A DNA stretch of 64,000 nt from Auanema rhodensis (GCA_964057225.1 OZ059895.1:18567688-18631687), one strand, 5' to 3'; positions 47,801-61,580 are shown, counted from the first letter of the stretch. Program-made: numbers and translations. The notes: a model not told the origin generated them from the sequence alone.

Positions 47801-48333
47801 CATCCCCAGTATCCCATACCAGCAGCGCCAACCAGCTCAGCACCACCAGCAGTACTTCATCCAATTCAAGGATATACGGAATTAGATTATCAATGGCATG
47901 GACATCAGCCTATGAGTATGCAATGTAAGACTTACAAAAAGTTATTTTTTCTAATTATAATTATAATTACAGCATCAATTCCATCAACACCCTTAGCATT
48001 ACCAGATATGACAGATTCAACATCGATGTCTTCATCATCATCCGTATATTCACAAAAAATTGATCCACGATATGGATATATAGAGTATGGCAAGGTTAGT
48101 TAATTCCAACATATCAACTTGAAGCATACAATTCATAGAAAATATTGATTAATGTTATTAACAATTCTAATGTTTCAAAGACATATGCCTACTACTTCAT
48201 TCAGCATATCTTCATTCCAATGTTTCAGGCACCTATCTCTGGCTATCCTACGATATCAGCAGTTTTATCAAATACATCAACCACGGGATTTAACCTTATA
48301 TCGGAAGTAACAAATACTTTGTTGGGACAATGA
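40202..48333 (+). CDS. ahr-1: Aryl hydrocarbon receptor AHR-1 (bHLH-PAS)
   Basis: Seventeen exons: 40202-40239, 43835-43916, 44006-44111, 45677-45855, 45908-45997, 46091-46223, 46277-46350, 46394-46500, 46569-46664, 46716-46819, 46868-47012, 47093-47248, 47323-47488, 47612-47738, 47784-47924, 47973-48094, 48229-48333 (TGA); 656 aa. Exon 1 encodes MYASKRRQRNFK, as in C. elegans AHR-1. The basic region NPSKRHRERLNGELE (about 25-39) and helix-loop-helix reach about 75. PAS-A (about 130-200) includes GGFLLIINDNGEIYYASENV. PAS-B (about 250-370) includes ALVSMDEKV and TYFVQSSCRMFYKNGKPESI. The low-complexity C-terminal half ends NLISEVTNTLLGQ. AHR-1 dimerises with AHA-1/ARNT, binds GCGTG sites and controls neuronal fate; the worm protein does not bind dioxin. 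Introns 1 (3.6 kb) and 3 (1.6 kb) are by far the longest. AATAAA is at 48648-48653. Confidence 0.97.
40240..43834 (+). other. ahr-1 intron 1 (3.6 kb) with GC-rich islands
   Basis: It separates the 12-codon first exon from the bHLH exon. It contains an acidic GAT/GAA repeat (about 40975-41070), GC-richer sequence at 41200-41340 and 41480-41640, and two matches to the AHR core site TNGCGTG (41236-41242 inverted, 42031-42037). Its size and islands make it a likely site of enhancers or an alternative promoter. Confidence 0.55.
44112..45676 (+). other. ahr-1 intron 3 (1.6 kb)
   Basis: It lies between the HLH and the PAS exons. It holds a palindromic TGACGTCA (44266-44273), an ATATAGTTA-type recurring motif, ACGTGAAC at 44515-44522, an inverted TNGCGTG at 44559-44565 and a long (GA)n tract. 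Confidence 0.55.
44819..44892. repeat. (GA)n microsatellite
   Basis: About 74 bp of GA repeat with a few AAA interruptions inside ahr-1 intron 3; the flanking open frames are repeat artefacts. Confidence 0.95.
46829..46852. repeat. (ATT)n microsatellite in ahr-1 intron 10
   Basis: Eight ATT units in a 48-bp intron, so repeat length directly sets intron length. Confidence 0.85.
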
Positions 48334-48647
48334 ACAGTCATAAAGCAGTCAAACAGCATACTCCGCTCACTTAATAGAATATTAATTATTATAAAGTTAT
48401 AGTACAGTTAATCATGTTTTACTTATACTTATAAACAAACATTTCTGTGATTTTGCACTTACCATAATGATCTGTACTCAATTCGGATATAGGGTTTTAA
48501 CTTATTTAATTTATATATAATTAACAATATTATTCATTTTATGTGTATTATTATTGTATCAGATTCATTGCCAATATTCAGATCTCATCATGTGCTGTTT
48601 ATATAAATCTGATTGTTTGTATTTAGTTAAATGATTAAAATAACAAT

Positions 48648-48653
48648 AATAAA
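48648..48653 (+). terminator. Polyadenylation signal AATAAA (ahr-1)
   Basis: Canonical hexamer about 315 nt past the ahr-1 stop. Confidence 0.5.
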
Positions 48654-49603
48654 GTAATCATGTGATATATAGTATCTTTACTGATTATCTTCATTTTGCG
48701 TTTTTTTTTGCTATTCAACACAGAATTTGCCAATACAACCGGATCTACTTAGAAGCATTATATAGTTTTTCTTATAAGAAAAAGGGTTGAAATCATCAGT
48801 ATAATTGATATCATTATGTTTTTCTATTTGTGATAGCTCTTGAATCGTAATTGAAAATCCGGCTATCATATGGGACTCATCTTCAGATGACCTGTTCTTC
48901 ACACACATCGTACACCGTCTCTATCGTTCTAGCTCTCACAAGCGATAGAGCTAACAAAAAATTCATGATAGATATATCGCTTTCTCACACTTCATACATC
49001 GTTTTTTCATTTTTTTTCGATTTTCTCACGCCTAAAGACAATTCTATTTTCATTGTTGTTTCTGAAATCAAAACAGTATATTTGGATTTAACCAAATATG
49101 CGATCATGTCTTCGTTAAATAAAGAAACCTTGTTCATTCTCAAGGTTCAGTCAGAAGACCACACTAGTCTTGTCTTTCAATTCGTAGAACTTATTCTATT
49201 CTAATAGTATTCCCAAATATGAATATCAAAATGGTTTGTCATTCTTCGATGTGTATTTTATCGCTTTCTCACAACAATTAATGCTCATTTTTCAAGTTAT
49301 ACTTCTTATTCCACTTATATAACTATATTTGTTTTCTTGTAAGTGATACTCAAAACTTAAACAAGCTAAACTTGAACATTACTGAAACGAACTAAGTTGT
49401 TCTCCCTAACGCAACATCTTTCCTTGTTCTGCTTACGACTCCCATTAGGGCTCGTTCCAAAACTCTTGAGATTTAACTATGAATACGAAATATCAGGAAG
49501 CAAATCATGACAGGGCAGCTGTAGCATTTTTGCTCTACCCCTTTCATAAACTAGAAGATTTTCGGTATTTCAACTCGAAAACCAGACCACTCCATCCATG
49601 AGC

Positions 49604-49657
49604 ATATATATACAAATATATATGTATATATATATGTATATATGTATATACATATTT
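49604..49657. repeat. (TATA/TATG)n repeat
   Basis: Imperfect alternation of TATA and GTATATA units. Confidence 0.8.
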
Positions 49658-50883
49658 ATGGTTAAGCAAACTCAATACAATTCTTACCTCTATTTAGTCT
49701 CCTACAAACATTTTTTTTCCTTTCTGTGTGAGGCCATCACCTCTTTACCGTCCGGAAATTGAAGTTGATGCATTCAGGCTTGAATAGGTGCGGCACACTC
49801 ATAACAAATATGTTCTCTTCTTCGTTGTCGCAATGCGAGCGCATCGGTTTTCTTGCAGGACCGGTCATCATGAACCTGGCTCAGAGATAGAGTCTAGACA
49901 GAATACCTCTCATTTGACTATTCTCTCTGACGGCATGATCTTCGTCTTCCTATTGCTATCTATTTCACTAGCGCTAAAACGACTTAATTCTGTTAATGCA
50001 CAACAAAATTTGCTTGACGCAAATTTTTGTCTTGTCTGACAGAGTACTTGCGGCTATTTCCTGAAATTAGCAAGTTGCCATTTTTAAATATTTATTTTAC
50101 TAATTATTTCTCTAGCAGCATATATTCTTTCCAGTGGTTTAGATATGGCCATTTGTCCGCTACGGAATCGGATATGTTTTCATAGACGGCTCTCCTTACA
50201 ATCATCTGTTCTAATAACATTTCAATAGTATCACAAGTATAATATTCATTTCCTCACAATAAAAACAAGAAAAACGAAAAACTTTTCTTTCATTTTTTCT
50301 TTTCGTCTTTCTAAAAGAAATAACAATATTCATTTGGTGATATCTGCTGTGAGATTTCACTTTTATAACAATAATAGGTTAAGTTGTGTAGGAAAGTTCA
50401 TGCAAACATTAAACTTTGTATCAAAACTCACTTATCATAGTATTCGAAATTCGTGTCCAATATCATTCGTATTTCTTTCCCATTTTGCGGATAGATTCTT
50501 AGCACATTTCTCTTTGCTTGCTGTAACTCATCTGTGACTTCATTTTTTTCAATGTTCTTTACGCTCTCTTAAAGACGAATAGTATCTAGTTCACAGATCA
50601 TTGACGATTAACTATCAATACGGCTCTAACGATGAGCTTCTGTACACAAGCTGTTGTGTGAGAGAGAGAGAGCTAGGGAAAAGGAAGAACGAAGTTAGCA
50701 AATGAGCATTCGATTGCTACTTATAGTCAAACACCTAGTAACCACTTCAACGTTATGTTACATGTCATTTACCCTCTCCACTCGATATATCATTTTCTGA
50801 AAGTATAATAAATCATTATTGAAACCAACCAACATGTGCATCTACATAATTTCAAATAAATAATAAAATCCTTAATATTTCAC

Positions 50884-50907
50884 GTTCACGTGTTCACGTG
50901 TTCACGT
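50884..50907. repeat. Perfect 3 x GTTCACGT tandem
   Basis: Three adjacent copies of the octamer GTTCACGT, each junction creating a CACGTG E-box. The reverse complement, ACGTGAAC, recurs as single copies elsewhere in the window. Confidence 0.85.
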
Positions 50908-53900
50908 GCACATAAGTTACGCCAGTGTATGACGTGTGTATATCATATGCGCCATTAATCTTATCTTTAGATATTTAAATAATTCAAATTTTTTGTCGGA
51001 ATGAGAATGCTTGTTTTTTTCTAACTTCCAGTTGTATCTTTGCGCTTTTCGTCGTTGAAATGCATATCTTTGTCGTGAAATTATTGTTGTAGACTACAAT
51101 ATATTCTTTGTGCTAATACATAAAGTTCGTTTATCCACTTTACCCATAGTTTGTCTCTCTTGGTTTGCATAAAAAATGACAGCTTTTTTTGGTTTCGTTG
51201 ACAATCTGTCAAGTTTATGCTGACAGTATGCTTAGAAGTAGGTGGAATTGGTCATTTCGCAAGTCAATACAGTACTTCCTTCTTTATAACTCAATTCAAA
51301 ACTCATTAACTAAGTGGTTAACTTTCAATTGTTTAGAATTGAAACTATCAATTTCTATAATGTATTCCCTTGATTATCTGTTTAATTGTAATTATGTGAG
51401 TTCCAATGAAATTTCATTCTTCTAGCATTTTACTGCTTTTCCTTAATCTGATTTACTTAACCATAAATGAGATCAGCGCATTTTTCATCTGATTTTCTCA
51501 ATTCTTTCTCTGGCTCATTCTTTCTGACCACTAGAATTCTATTTCTTTTCCTTTTGGTTCTTCCTCGCTGTTTTGCTTTGTCGCCAGTCTGACCACCATG
51601 GTCAGAAAGAGTAAGAAAGGAAAAGAAGATAGTTGGTAGCTCGTTGAGTTCTATGAGCTTTTCAAATTCATTCCGTTATTGCTGGATGCATTCGCATAAC
51701 CATATTAGGCTCAGATGACTACTCATTTGGCACTCATCAGCCGCAAATGTAATCACAACCTCCCTCTCATACTCCTTTTCCAATTTTGTCATAGTCTGTT
51801 TTACCATGTTCTTTAGTGTTTATAGTATTCTATTTTTAATATTCTCTTTTCATGAATTGTTCGTATTAGTCTCAAAGTCGAATTAACGACATTGTTTATA
51901 TAAATAAGGTTGTAATTGATCTTATTATGCTATTGGCCTTGATATTTTATATATAACATTAGAAAAATCAAGTTTTCCTTTCACTTGAAATCAGCTGATT
52001 AGCAGACGCAACTGAAGATGATTTGTTATATCTTATTATGAATAATGTTCAAAATCAGACAGTTAATAGCGGCTTTTCGGATCATCTCATAAATAGAAAA
52101 TTAATGGCCTGACATCAATTGTAATCAATGCTGACAGACATATGTTTTGAAGTTTCACTTTCCATTTAAGATTTTAATATTTTCACTTCTTCAACACTTA
52201 ATTTTGACAGATGCTAAACTTCTCTTTCATCTTTTTCTCCGTTATTTCCAATTGTTATCGCATTTTATTTTTTAATTTCTTATTTCCTACTACCAAATGA
52301 TTGGGCTTTATGTAACATGATTTCATATATTTGAATCAGCTTATCCTAATATAGTTATATCTCGTGCATTGGTTCGTCGATCCATTGCTCTATTCTGTTC
52401 TATTGAAGAGACACTCGAACACGAACAATATGCCTTCTTCTGAAAGCTTCGTCTTCCTCTTCTTGTTCTGATTCTATTTCTTACTGATGTAGAGCCTTTT
52501 TCTTTATAATATTCAAATGTCCATATATTGCAATAGTCTACTTCCTCCCTTTATTTATGTTCCACTTGTTTCGTTTTCTGCCAATTTTTAAACTTGCTTA
52601 CAACTTTATTTCTCATATATTTCAATCGTTCGATACTGTTTCTAAATCTATGGTCAGCACAATTACCGAATAATTTATTTTCGCCTAATTATAATTCCTA
52701 TAAATTATTTGCGAGACATTCAGCAAAAGTCGGCCGATTTTTGATTTTTTTTTCTTTTCAAAGACGGCCTGTAACGTTTTTTTGTCTAAAATTACCCTGT
52801 ATGTCTTCTGTATTTTCGATTGTAATCTTATTTGTTGTATTCTTAACTTTCACATTTCATCATTATTTTAGTACAAAATAGAAAATCGTTCCTTGATTTC
52901 TTTGTTTGAGAGTTTACATTAATCATCGGACAATTTTTTAAGGTTCTTTTTTGGCTCTGACCAAGAGAAGAGACAACTACTAGAAGTATTAATCCACTTT
53001 ATTTGAATACAAGGAAATTTTAAAGAGCAAAACTATTTCTAATCCAAGTAAGTTACCTCCAATTTTCAAAGATTAGTTGACACTTTTATACTATTTTCTA
53101 TTGCAATGACTTTAATTAACTAGCGATTTACTACATCATAAGTACTCTTTTGACCTTCTATGTCGATTTTTACACAATTTTTCTTAGTTTTTTTCTTTTT
53201 CTCTTTTCGTTTGTTCAATTATTTAGAGTACTTTGACGGAACTATTTTTATTAAAAATCACAACATTTAACCTTTTCTAATACACAATTCTTTTTAATAA
53301 TATCATAACTATATTGTCAATGTGTTCTAAAGCTTACAATGTCTTTTTTTTATGCTATCTTACTTTTTCAAAGATTAATTATGTTTTACCCATTAAAGCT
53401 TACTGCCATATATTACGAGCATTTTTGTCTCTCATTTCCCTCTTATTTCAACCTGTTTTTGACTAGTTCATTGGCTAATTACAACACTTTGCAGCTAGGC
53501 TTTGACTCTAAACGCTAGTTTTTCTGTTATTCCTATACATAAAAGCTCTCGATTATTCTGTACATGGTCTGCTTGTATATATCTCGTATGGCTAGCTCTA
53601 CATGTTTTTTTCATGAGCAATATCCAGTTGTCTTTTGTTTTAATGATTGACTTCGTTGATTTTAAAGCGAAATCGTCTTGCCTCCAATAGCCATTATCCT
53701 TTTATGGGTGCGTCTTTTGCCATTACATTTTCCGTTAAGGACAACCTTTATCGTTTACCTTTACAACTGGTTGTTTTTGCAATTTTGCAAATCATCTTCC
53801 TCTCTTAGTTAGAACTTCCCTATTCATTGCATTGCTTTCAAACTTTTACGGCCGTCTTCATCTTGGTTCAATTTCTAAATTGTAACTTTCGATTTTTTTT

Positions 53901-56900
53901 TTTCTGCTATTATATCCAATAGTCATCATCATCATCATCATATTCACCGTTAATTGAACACCGGCTAACTGGGGCTATTAGCATTTCTCTGAGTAGTGAA
54001 AGAAGATCCGCTAGAAAGATTGAACAGCCTGGTCACTAGAATCTTGAACTCAAAAGCTACGAAAGTGTGAGCGTGTCTTGTCGACCAGAAACATCTATAG
54101 TCCGCATGATCGTTAGAGCCATGTATAAAAATCTCCTTTTTCGCAAACAAACTTGGAAAATTGAAGAAAAAAAGAATCATATTTCTTTATGTGTGATATT
54201 GCCCGTAAATGGAATGTTAACGGATGTTTATTATTGCATATTTAGTCAATGTATATTGAATAAATACTCATCCATACACAATAATAGACCCATATTTCAC
54301 CTTTGAAAACATCAGTTTGATCAGTCGTTTAGATGTTTTTTTTATTCTTAAACTTTTTTCGTGTCTATCTTTTTCCTTTTGATCCTAGGCTACCTATTCG
54401 GAACGAAATCTGAAATTACGAGGAATCGTATGTCCTGTATAAGACTCCAAAAGGCTTGACTGACCTCGATACATTCATCTAATCATGTTCGTCATCGTAT
54501 TCTTCTGTTTCTTTGACTTCTTTTTAACTTTATTCATTTTTCCGAAATCAAACATCAGATTTTATTTATTTCATTAAAGTTTTAAGTCGGTTTATTATGT
54601 AAGCAAACTTATCTTCTCACACTCTAAACTTGCAATAATCTTTTTTTTTTTCATCTCATTGACATCTAGCTTTTCGAAACATTTGCCTCTTCTCGTTTTG
54701 TGTCCTCCTAATCGAAGTGCCTTAACAAGAGAACCTTTTGTGTCCGTCTTGTGTTAATTAGTTGCCATTTTGGCGCTCGAAACACAGTGCAATACTAGAC
54801 AGACATCAGCAGCAAGTACTAGCTGAATTTCGTATATTTCAGTTTATCTTTCTTTGAAAAAAACAGTTTTTGTCTTTTTCATCTGCGGTTCATCAATGTT
54901 ATTCCAGCTCTTATTTGAAACGGTAATGAAATTATGTCTTGTTATCAGATGTTACCATCAAATATCTAATTTTCGATTCATCGCCTTCATGTACCTGCCC
55001 TACCTTGTTGCTATAAGCATATCCTTCAGCTTTATCTAAATCTGATAATTAGTTTTTCAACTGGCTCGCTTATATAGTGCGATATAACACATTTCTCCCT
55101 TTTTTGTGTTTCAAGGCTTAGTATGTGTGTAGCATTCACCAACTGTCTTTTGTTGTTTTTTTGACTAACGTTCTACTTATTTGTGTTAAACTGACACCTT
55201 GAAGTTGGTTCAAATCTAAAAACCGGTTGATAGGTGTAGCTTTACCAGTTGCCAACTACAACATTTCAAGCTTGCTTATTTAACTAAGTTTCAAAATATT
55301 TTTAACATTCTTTGTTTCTTCAAATATATCTGAATCTGTTGTTTGGACCCAACTGACCATCTGGCCAGATGTGAAATATATTCATTTAGAATCTTTTCAA
55401 TACATTCTTTATCTTCTTTCAACTTTTCATATGCATTTTCCTGCACATTTTCTACTTTTTTCTATTAATTGCCCGAGATTAATACATTCTTTAGATTCTA
55501 TACGGTTGCTGAAACGACCATTTTTCTCGATTTTCCTACAATGTTTTACTCACTTTGAGACATTCTGAGTAACGAATTGAGTTCCCACAAACGAATGAGT
55601 CAGATACCTTACCTGCTGACTAACAGCCTAAGGTTCTTTTTTGGTCATTTACATACAGATGACCCGATAAAAGGCCGTTTTAAAAAAACAATACAACAGC
55701 CGGCCAGATGAAACATGTTTCTGATCCTGTTATGTTACATGGAACATTCAAAAATCTGAAATGCTGTTCATGTCCTTCATTTCAACACTCACCTTTTTGG
55801 TTTTTTAATTTTTTTTTTGCACGATTATCAATACTGTTTTCCTTTGGAAATCGACTACTCACATTTGCATTTGTTTGGTTTCGTTATGTTCCTCACATTT
55901 GATAGATGTTCAAAACGAATAGAGATAGAGAGCGGCCACATATAACATAAAACATACAATATCCAATATTTTCTTTTCTTTTCTTATTTTTTTTACAGTT
56001 TTTCATTTTTCTTGATTTTATATGATCTGTTTTCCATCTTTTTCAAATGTTTTCAACGAAAAAAATACAGTTTTTGTCGGGATACGTACGTATCCATCCT
56101 ATTTTCATGGAAAAAGACTTTGTCTTTCTCTCTTTTGTGAAGTTTGCCTCAATGAGTAACTAGGCCAACAAATCCTTAATCAGAAACGTCTAAATAAGTG
56201 AAAAATTGAGATTTTTTTGACTATCCTGAATAAAAATGTCATTAATTCCGACTTTTCTTAATTCATTATGGTTAAAATATATCGGTTTTCTGTTTTTATA
56301 CTATGATTTCGTCTTGTAGTTTCTGAAAATGAAATAATACTGAATTCAACTAATAAAGACGTGTTGCATCTGTCAACAGAACGATCTATCTGATGGTGTG
56401 AAGCCAGGTGATAAATGGCTTTGCCAATCAATGTCACACCAAGTCCATTTCTTCGCAGATTGCACAATGTTTGGTCATTTATCTATTTCTTCGTTTCCAA
56501 ATCTGGCTATCTTGATCAATGTGCCAATAGTTGCTTGCCTTAGCTTGTTGATTGACTGAGGGCAATTGTCGACACAGCAATATTTATTTTTTTAAATCTA
56601 TACGTCGTAACCTATGACCATAGAAAGAATATGAATGAGAACTGACTCTTATTCAACAATGGCAGCTTGTCATTTGATGGTCAAATGATGAAATTGAACA
56701 GGCAACAAGCAGAAACTATGGAGAACTGTCAGTTGTAGAGGTGAAAAGACTCTGAAGATGGCGCTTTTTGGACTGAAACCGGGGAGCAATCGTCCTTGAA
56801 AAGTCAGCAGCCCCCAGATAGAATGATTCTTTTTTCTGATTCTCTATCTGCAAACCTTAACTGCGTATGAGAATAAGTTGTTGATGTGCGCTATGAAAAG

Positions 56901-59498
56901 AAAACAGAAGAAACTCAACTAAAGCCCGCCGCAAGATTGAAAAAGCATAACTGTACTATAGAATAATTTTTTGTCCTTTTTTCTATTCATCATTTAAAAA
57001 CCTTGTATGACTAAAACATAGTTTTTATCGATGTCCTTGTCCTCACCTTTAGGTGTTTAGATTGATTATCTAATTTGTGACTCATTAATGTTAATTATAA
57101 TTATAAAAATGATTATCTGTTCTTATCAGCCTCATCTATTTCCGGTCATTAATGTTTTCTAATATATTTTGTCAACCACAAATCATTTACTATACTGTTT
57201 CTGATGATTTAAGTGATAATAATGTTTTTTCTTACGATCTTTTATCAAAAACCCATTAGATGTATTTGAATTTGACATTATTTCCCACAGTTTCTGTATA
57301 TCACACTTCCATGTAGAGAATAGAGGGAGGTCTACACTTTTAGTTACATGTTTTTTTCCTCCTTTGTACGATTTTTCTGCACTCTCCTCTGATTTAATGG
57401 TTAGATTTTTCCTTTCTATGTAAAAAAGTCGATGCTTTTTCTTAACTTCTTAGTACACGAGATCTATTCAACCAATCTATTTTCCTCACATGTAGATCTA
57501 TGGTCGTCATTTATTTTCAAGATTCTACGAGTTTAGAGTCATTTAAACGTCTCCCAGAAACCAGATGTTTGCTATTTCTGAAAATATTTTCTTTACAACA
57601 TCATCTACCAACATCTTATCTTCAGTTAATCATTCTTTTCTATATTCAATATATCCTATCAGTCTATTTCTTCACTTTTTGCTCGATGTCATCATCATCA
57701 TCTTCAACTTTTTCTTCCACTTCTTCATGATTTTCGTTTGTCCAGTTCAGATTTTTACATCATACATCCATCCAGCTGATTGACAGACCTATATCTCAAT
57801 TATTTTCTCATCGATTTCTCGTGTTTTCATTGCTTATCATTGTTTTGATTTCTCCCCTAAATGTCTTTTTCTTCAAGAAAAATCACTATGTTTGTTCATT
57901 TTTTCTCCAAAACTGTAATTTACTCAATACTCGTAATCACTGTCGCTTCTTTCATTGACGTTCTTCTCTCACACTCCGTGTTTCCTCGCTATTTCATACA
58001 TATTCTTTAGCTTTTTAAAATGTCTTTGTCTTCATTTCTTCACAGCATTTTTAGAAACTTTTGTCTATGTCATATCTGTGGCAATTACATGTGGTAAAAA
58101 CTACGACTTTGAATGTTGACAGTTCAGCCTTCGATTGTGTTTTGTTCATCATATTGTATTTCTTTTAATCACTCATTAACTCTTCGGTTCAACAATTCTC
58201 GATTAAAAGCGATTCTAAAGATTCATTATGTTTGTCGAAACTATGCAATCCATCTTTCCTTTTATTAGCTTAATTGCTTTCAAGGCCTGAAAAACAGTAT
58301 TTAAAAAAAAATAGAAAAGTATCAATTAAGACCTCACATACCTATAGTATCATGATTGAAGTAGTATATTCCTTGTGCCGACTTTTTTGTTTCGGTAGAA
58401 AGAAAAAGAAAAAACAGCAAAATCTCACTTCTTTGTGAAGTGCACGCCGCATCATAGCCTCTGGTGCCCACTAACACCTTTTAGAAGTATCATCTTGAAA
58501 TAAACTCATAAAACGTGAACTTTACGTGAACATGTTTTGTTCATTTTCTTGTTTATTGGCGCATGCAGCGGTTGCTCATATTAGATCTCTTTTATAATTT
58601 TTATAATTATAGTATTCTTTCCTTTCTTTTTTGATGTTATATCTTTTATTACCATTTCTTTCTTTTTTTATGAAGTTTTGCTGAACAATTTATTATATTG
58701 ATCATATAATTAGCTAACTACGTTTATTCAAAACGATTTTGCTTTGTTTTATTTGAAAAAAAATTGCTTGCTGCTTGGTGATGACGATGATGATGATGAA
58801 GAATGAATCAAATATAAGGACATCGTCTAGTTTACAACATCGTTTTCCTAACGCTCTGAAGACTCCTGCCATTGTACTATATCTATCTATCTTCTAATGT
58901 ATATTGGTTCGCATCACTGTCATCTTTCATCACTTACTGGTCATTTTACCGTTTTTTTTCCATAAAATAGTATACCGGATATTTGAATATTCCTTAACTT
59001 TTGATTCAAAAAAAGGTTGAACTAGATTATACATGTATGTACGAGTCATTTATCATATATGTTCATGTTATCAACCTAATAATACCGTTTCGTTGTCCAA
59101 TCTGGTTTTATGCTATACGATGATGACCATAGAAGCAACATTAGAGTCGAATTCGTTCGATAGTTTATCGGTTACTAAGATCATTTTATCAAATCGTTTA
59201 TATATCTGGTTCTAACACTAGGGCTCTTTATCTAGTCAATTTATATATTTTCTTGAACTTTAGCTATCTACTTATCTTATAATTATAACAAAAAATTATG
59301 TTTTACTCTCTAGCTATGCTGTGTTTCTCTCGATTTTAAACCTGTTTCTTTTTTCTATTTCCTTTAACACTCTGGGTCCAAGATTTTTTATCTTTCCGTT
59401 ATGGATTAGTTACCTAACTAAGTTACTCGATGTAATAGATATCATCTGGCATAAAGTTGGTTGACAGTTGTCCTCTCAGCCAAACTCTTTTAGCCCAT

Positions 59499-59502
<4 letters not shown>

Positions 59503-59541
<39 letters not shown>
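59503..59541. repeat. (GA)n microsatellite
   Basis: About 39 bp of pure AG repeat. Confidence 0.95.
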
Positions 59542-59542
<1 letters not shown>

Positions 59543-60712
59543 GAACAGAGGTATAAGTAGAATAGAAGAGACATCGAGACATTAATATAGAGGAACAGAG
59601 GTCGTACGGCAGTTAACCATCAATGTAATACTCCCAAATCATCTAGTTCAGATCTATTTTCTAATCCGCATAATAATTGTTATCCATAATTCCTATTGAG
59701 AGGCATAATGACCGACTGATATTCGGTTCGATGGTCGATGGCAATGCATCCTCGAGACAATCGTTCTCTCACTTCACGCTCTGCAACATTTCGTGCTCCG
59801 AACATTTATTTCCTTCATTGGCACGTGTCCTGTTTTTTACGAATTTGATGTGGACGAAAGCTTGATTCCGGAAGCAGTCAACGGTCTAGTTTCATATCAT
59901 TCAACTATTAATTTCATTTACTATATCTTCTCTTTTTTGCTACATTTTGCCGACTTCTCCATTATTCTATTACAACATAGATTTCACTTGCAATATCGAC
60001 AGTGTGAGAATAGATCGCCTGTTCTGATTCAAAAATTTCTTGCCAAGACAAAGAGAGTGTGAGAATGTGAGAGTGCAAGCAACTGAAAGAGCATCATCAT
60101 CAGAAATTTAGATCTATAATCACTTCTAGTTGAGCTTGTCTATCTCATCCATCTAATCAAATGTCTTTCGTACAATTTGAATATGTTTCAAATCAACACT
60201 CATTTTTCCAAGATATCTCACAACAGCAGAAAAACATGTGTGCATAATCCCATTCCGTAGCTGTTAATGGCTCATTTTGCTTCGCAACAAATTTTTCAAA
60301 CTTTTACGAGCAACCGTTCATCATTTATCTAATATATGAAATACGGAAATAGCTTCTTCACGTGCTTACGTGAACAAATAGAAAATATGTTAATTTATGT
60401 ACGTGTAACACAACTACTTGTTCTAGTGCCTATTCATTGAATCATTAATGTTTATTTATCTTTTTTACCCAATATGTTTGCATATCAACCATTATTTCCT
60501 GTACAATCATTCTGTTTTTTTGTGTACCTGCCTCTTAAGGCTTAAGCACTTATTGATTTGATATAGTTTCTGGAGATACTTATAATGCTTTTGCATTTGT
60601 TCCTACTCTAAGACATGTTCTAAATTCTATTGAACTTGTACGTAGAGATGTCATTCATAGTCTCACACACACACTGACCACAACAACCCAAGGAGTCCTC
60701 AGCTCTCAAATA

Positions 60713-60752
60713 GGGGTGGGGCGCCGAATCGCCTCTGCCCCGCCTCTGGGGT
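60713..60752. promoter_or_regulatory. GC-box cluster, candidate promoter
   Basis: GGGGTGGGGC, GCCCCGCCTC and GGGGTGTG within 40 bp in otherwise AT-rich DNA, 0.83 kb upstream of the signal-peptide exon at 61581. Sp/KLF-type sites; the target is inferred from proximity. Confidence 0.45.
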
Positions 60753-61526
60753 GTGTGTTATGTGTGCGTGTGTGTCTTTCTCTCTTAGTGGAGTGTACAC
60801 TGTCTTCAATAGTTTTCTTTCTCAATATCTACCCTGTGCTCGCTGAACTCATAATTTCAATTAAGGCTCTATTTGAAATGAATTTATTAATATTTTCGCT
60901 TATGATATGTTGCATTTCTCTGACTCTTCATCTGCTTCCCACAACATCACATCAATTTTCTGGGTCGTTTAAGCCACATGGTTCCTCAACTTCAACAGCC
61001 TTGCCCTCGTGCTTTCATTTCCTAATGAGATCTGTCTTATTTTAACTTTTTTTGAGGGAAATACTTTTCTCCCATTTTCCTCTCATCAATTGGAAACTAT
61101 TCAACATCGTTCAACCTCGTTTCCTTCTAGATGCACCCAGCCTCCCACAGTCATATTCATGGCCCGTTTTCTTCCTCATTTGTTTCCAGTTCTTTTTTCT
61201 TTTTTTGATCTTTACGATGTTCATCTGGCTACCTTCCGTATGTTCTAGTAAAATTCTCTTTACTTGATTGGATTTAATGTTTTTCTTTCTACATATTGTG
61301 TTCATACCCTTTATTCTTAACTCAAAGTCAATTCTTCTTTTCCTTATTCCATTGCTTACATTCTATCCTCATTAATTCTCGTTTACTGTCCTACATATGT
61401 AAGATTTTCAGAATAATTTACTAGTTTCATTGCAATGTTAAAAAACTTTATAGTTTCTTAGCCATTGTACAACTTTTCTCTTAATTATATCCTTGTAAAT
61501 ATTATAGGTTTTACTTAATTCTACTA

Positions 61527-61533
61527 ATTTTCA
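61527..61533 (+). promoter_or_regulatory. Splice acceptor (cis or spliced leader) before 61581 exon
   Basis: ATTTTCAG-type acceptor ending at 61533 after a T-rich stretch, 47 nt before the ATG. It can be either a trans-splice site or the 3' end of a long 5' UTR intron. Confidence 0.4.
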
Positions 61534-61580
61534 GGTCTATGTTGCACATGTATTAACTAACTACGATCATATAACAAGAC

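Larger units (their letters stand above)
48334..61580. other. Gene desert, 13 kb, pyrimidine-rich plus strand
   Basis: No exon chain, RNA gene or domain found on either strand. T and C dominate the plus strand through most of 49-61.5 kb (TTTTCT, TTCATC runs), as in sense-strand nematode introns. Landmarks: a TATG/TA repeat (49604-49657), a perfect three-unit GTTCACGT tandem (50884-50907), a (GA)n tract (59503-59541) and a GC-box cluster (60713-60752). It may be a long first intron or regulatory domain of the gene starting at 61581, or of an ahr-1 neighbour. Confidence 0.5.

Noticed and set aside
52594-52881. 95-codon Phe/Leu-rich open frame in the desert
   Set aside because: Its composition follows the T-rich plus strand and there is no topology, signal or conserved residue pattern beyond that.
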